A stretch of 64,000 nucleotides of DNA from assembly GCA_016712505.1 (NCBI GenBank), contig JADJQY010000002.1:186001-250000 (forward strand). The letters run 5' to 3'. This stretch comes from Candidatus Eiseniibacteriota bacterium (GTDB taxonomy: Bacteria > Eisenbacteria > RBG-16-71-46 > CAIMUX01). A program made the translations under genes and the position numbers. The notes below the pieces were generated by a model, which saw nothing but the letters and a program-made list of their open reading frames with translations, was not told where the DNA came from and ran no database searches. How positions within the stretch are numbered: position 1 is the first letter of the stretch; each line of letters begins with the position of its first letter. Shown piece after piece: positions 61,676 to 64,000 of this stretch.

Positions 61676-64000
61676 GGCGCCCCGGGAACAAGAGGGTATC
61701 CACTCCGTTGATCGTCCTCGCCGGTCTTTTCCCCTGGCTCACTCCAAGGGAAGCCGTCGCGCAGCCGCGGTTCGACGACTCCTTATCGTTCATCGGCCAG
61801 ACCACCCCAGGGCCGGAGTACCCTATCGTCGCGCTGGTTCCGCTGGCCAACGCGCTCCTGGCCGCCGGGAACTCGAACCCCGAAGCAAGTGGTCAGCCGA
61901 CGTTGTTCTCCTGGGATGGCGCGACCAGGACTCCAGTCCCGGACGCACCGAATCGGGTCATTGGCTGTGTTCCACTCGGGAATGCTGCACTGGTGTTTGG
62001 AGATTGGCCGCAGTGGGGAAGGGCGCTGCGCGAGTGGGACGGCGCACGGTGGCGGCCCTCTCCCCTCGAAGATCCCCGCGTCAGGAGCCTGCTCTCCGGC
62101 GGCACTCGACCGTTCGCTCTGTGCGACGACGAACGGGGAGAGATCCTGTGTCGTTGGAATGGCCGCGAGTGGGAGGAGATCTGGCCCCCGGATGAGAATG
62201 AGGGTTACATCTCGTACCGTGCCGACACGTGCGGAAACGCTGCGCGGGTCACCGTGGCTTGGGCGGGGGACTCGACGCGGGTGCATTTCTACCGCGCGGG
62301 CGCCGAGCCCTGGCCGGACCTTCTTCTCGATCGTCCCGTCTCCGCGTCCGCCTGGCACGGTTGCAGCTTCTACTTCGTCAGCGAGAATCCTGATCTCGCG
62401 GACTCGACCGAGGTCACCGCGCGTAGTGACCAGGGGACCAGAGTGCTTTCTCCGCGATTCCCGGGGCGCTTCGAATCGGTCATCTCAACCGCATCGGGAC
62501 TGCTCGCGGTCCTTCGGGACTTCCGAGGGTGGGAAACTGGTCCCCAAGTGTGGTTGGCGGAGGGAGATCGGTTCGAGGTGCGAAGCAACATCGACAATGG
62601 CTACGCTTCACGACGGGTTCTCTGCACGGCGGAGTGGTCGGGGGTAACGTACTGGGGCGGGAGCTTCACTGGCATCAACGAGTCGGGGGCATGGAACCTG
62701 GTGGGCTGGATCGACGATCGGCCAGCCGCCCTCTGGTCGGGGGACGCGATCTCTGCTGAGGTCGAGAATCTCGTGCCCTACGGACGAGGGTGTGTCGCGA
62801 TCGGTCCCTTTCTCCACGCGGGAGAGATGGCGGCCGGCGGTGTGGCTTTGCTGGAGGGGGGCAACGTGACTCCCTTCCCCGCCATTGATCGCTTCTCGCC
62901 GCTCGCCGCGAAGGAGTATCGCGGGACGCTCGTGGTCGCCGGCGAGTCCGGAGATGGGGCCGACACCGAGAACACATTCCTGTGGACCGAAAACGGATGG
63001 GAGGTCCTCGGCAAGAGTTTGCAGTACGGTGAGGTTACGGATCTTGAGATCTACAACGATGAGCTGGTCGCCGTGGGGCCGTTCCTCCGATCTGGAGGCG
63101 ACTTCGTGCGCGGAGCTGCAGCCTGGAACGGCATCGAGTGGCGGGGGCTAGGAGTTGGGCTCCGAGGCCTGCCTCTTGCGGCCGAGGTGTTCGATGGAGA
63201 TCTCCTGGTGGCCGGCGCTGTGAGTCGAGCCGGCCACGCCGAGGTCAAGGGTGTTGCCGCGTGGGACGGGTTTGACTGGAGGCCGCTCGGTCAACTGCAG
63301 CGGTATCCGGATCACGACGCCGCTGGTCGTGTCGACGGGCTCGCGAAGTTCGGCTCCCTGCTGCTTGCGGTAGGAGATTTTGCCCGCGCGGGGGACGAGA
63401 TCTCGCGCGGCATCGCGCTCTGGGATGGCGTGGCCTGGCGCCGATTCGCTCAAGGCCAGGAGGACGGAATTCAGCCACTCCGGATCGACCACGTCGCGGT
63501 CTCCCGCGGACAGATCTGGGCGTCCGGCTACTTCCGAGTGGGACGCGAACTGGAGTCCGACTGCTTCTGTCGCTGGCAAGATGACGAGTGGCGACTGATC
63601 TCACCTGGCGGCCGTGTCTTGTCACTTCTCTCGACCGCAGACGGGCGGCTCTGGGTGTCGGTTGACATCGGATCGAGCCTCACCCCGACCGGTAACCGCC
63701 CTGACCTCCTGACCCTCGCTCCCGAAGACGCCCCGCGCCTGATCGATCGCCCCTCGATTCTCTCGATCGACGCCCTCGGCCCGATCCCCGCCCGCGGCTC
63801 GCTCGATGTGCGCTATTCGCTCACCCGGAACACGCCGCTGCGCTATGGGCTCTACAACGTGGGCGGACGGCGGATCGTCGAGATCGACGGCGGAGTGCAG
63901 GCGGCCGGACCGCATGCGATCCACATCGACGCCGAGAGCTTGTCGCTGCCGCTCATCCTCTCGGGGGTCTACTTCCTGCGGATCGAGGCGGGGGACGACG
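61672..64000 (+). CDS. Secreted propeller-like protein, tandem paralog, cut by the right edge
   Basis: ATG 61672 overlaps the preceding stop. An open frame of 776 codons reaches the end of the window without a stop. The N-terminus is a signal peptide (LIVLAGLFPWLTPREAVAQP). Units like WDGATRTP, WDGARWRPS, WNGREWEEIW, WNGIEWRGLG, WDGFDWRPLG and WDGVAWRRFA run through it. Near the end FlgD-like strands appear (YNVGGRRIVEIDGG, then LSGVYFLRIEAGDD), so only a few residues are probably missing. It is likely a surface or extracellular protein; function unknown. Confidence 0.72.
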   Translation, partial: MRRPGNKRVSTPLIVLAGLFPWLTPREAVAQPRFDDSLSFIGQTTPGPEYPIVALVPLANALLAAGNSNPEASGQPTLFSWDGATRTPVPDAPNRVIGCVPLGNAALVFGDWPQWGRALREWDGARWRPSPLEDPRVRSLLSGGTRPFALCDDERGEILCRWNGREWEEIWPPDENEGYISYRADTCGNAARVTVAWAGDSTRVHFYRAGAEPWPDLLLDRPVSASAWHGCSFYFVSENPDLADSTEVTARSDQGTRVLSPRFPGRFESVISTASGLLAVLRDFRGWETGPQVWLAEGDRFEVRSNIDNGYASRRVLCTAEWSGVTYWGGSFTGINESGAWNLVGWIDDRPAALWSGDAISAEVENLVPYGRGCVAIGPFLHAGEMAAGGVALLEGGNVTPFPAIDRFSPLAAKEYRGTLVVAGESGDGADTENTFLWTENGWEVLGKSLQYGEVTDLEIYNDELVAVGPFLRSGGDFVRGAAAWNGIEWRGLGVGLRGLPLAAEVFDGDLLVAGAVSRAGHAEVKGVAAWDGFDWRPLGQLQRYPDHDAAGRVDGLAKFGSLLLAVGDFARAGDEISRGIALWDGVAWRRFAQGQEDGIQPLRIDHVAVSRGQIWASGYFRVGRELESDCFCRWQDDEWRLISPGGRVLSLLSTADGRLWVSVDIGSSLTPTGNRPDLLTLAPEDAPRLIDRPSILSIDALGPIPARGSLDVRYSLTRNTPLRYGLYNVGGRRIVEIDGGVQAAGPHAIHIDAESLSLPLILSGVYFLRIEAGDD

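Overview
The window is GC-rich bacterial chromosome with dense gene packing, many ATGA-type start/stop overlaps and many GTG starts. Secreted proteins ending in a FlgD-like/type IX-style C-terminal domain (genes at 1448, 22902, 38654, 59315, 61672), dockerin-like and Cys-repeat exported proteins, and DUF971, DUF3098 and TMTC-like genes together suggest a didermic bacterium of the FCB supergroup. Candidatus Eisenbacteria is my best guess. This is inferred from gene content only; no marker-gene comparison was possible.

Layout. 0-5.3 kb: start of a GT4 glycosyltransferase (cut by the left edge), an interrupted exported protein, a secreted M36-like metalloprotease and class I fructose-1,6-bisphosphatase. 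5.3-12.6 kb: divIVA, then a collinear block of purine nucleoside phosphorylase, a DksA-type zinc-finger protein with a histone-H1-like tail, RluD, a STAS anti-sigma antagonist, a RsbW-like kinase, RuvX/YqgF and MltG. 12.6-18.6 kb: three related exported proteins (two interrupted by a one-base shift at the same alignment position, two carrying Cys-rich repeats), LarE, a DUF3098 protein, tRNA-Val(TAC) and a dockerin-like protein. 18.8-27.1 kb: an AlkP-superfamily hydrolase, two membrane-TPR proteins and an FG-GAP protein. 27.1-35.1 kb (minus strand): a seven-gene glycan operon resembling the Arn (aminoarabinose) pathway in composition: GT2, SDR, DegT aminotransferase, SMR-type flippase, methyltransferase, GT39 (frameshifted) and a TMTC-like/TPR protein. 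35.3-43.0 kb: PpiC lipoprotein, UbiA prenyltransferase, DUF971 and a large gingipain-type (C25) protease. 43.1-48.5 kb: GGDEF cyclase divergent from a small exported protein, then a TPR-GAF-sigma54 activator. 48.7-59.2 kb: PTS IIA, VanZ-like, aspS with an in-frame TAG, NYN-LOTUS, two small lipoproteins, PhoH, 7TM-HD (PgpH), YbeY and two CorC/HlyC-like genes. 59.3-64.0 kb: two tandem secreted propeller-like proteins, the second cut by the right edge.

Two features cut across the window. Short tandem repeats (14-21 bp units, 2-6 copies, a different sequence at each locus) sit mostly in 5' leaders, and some reappear inside low-complexity coding regions. Five genes are interrupted, four by single-base shifts in or beside short G or C runs and one (aspS) by an in-frame amber codon. 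Assembly error is the simplest explanation, but the paired shifts in two paralogs and the break in an essential gene deserve checking.
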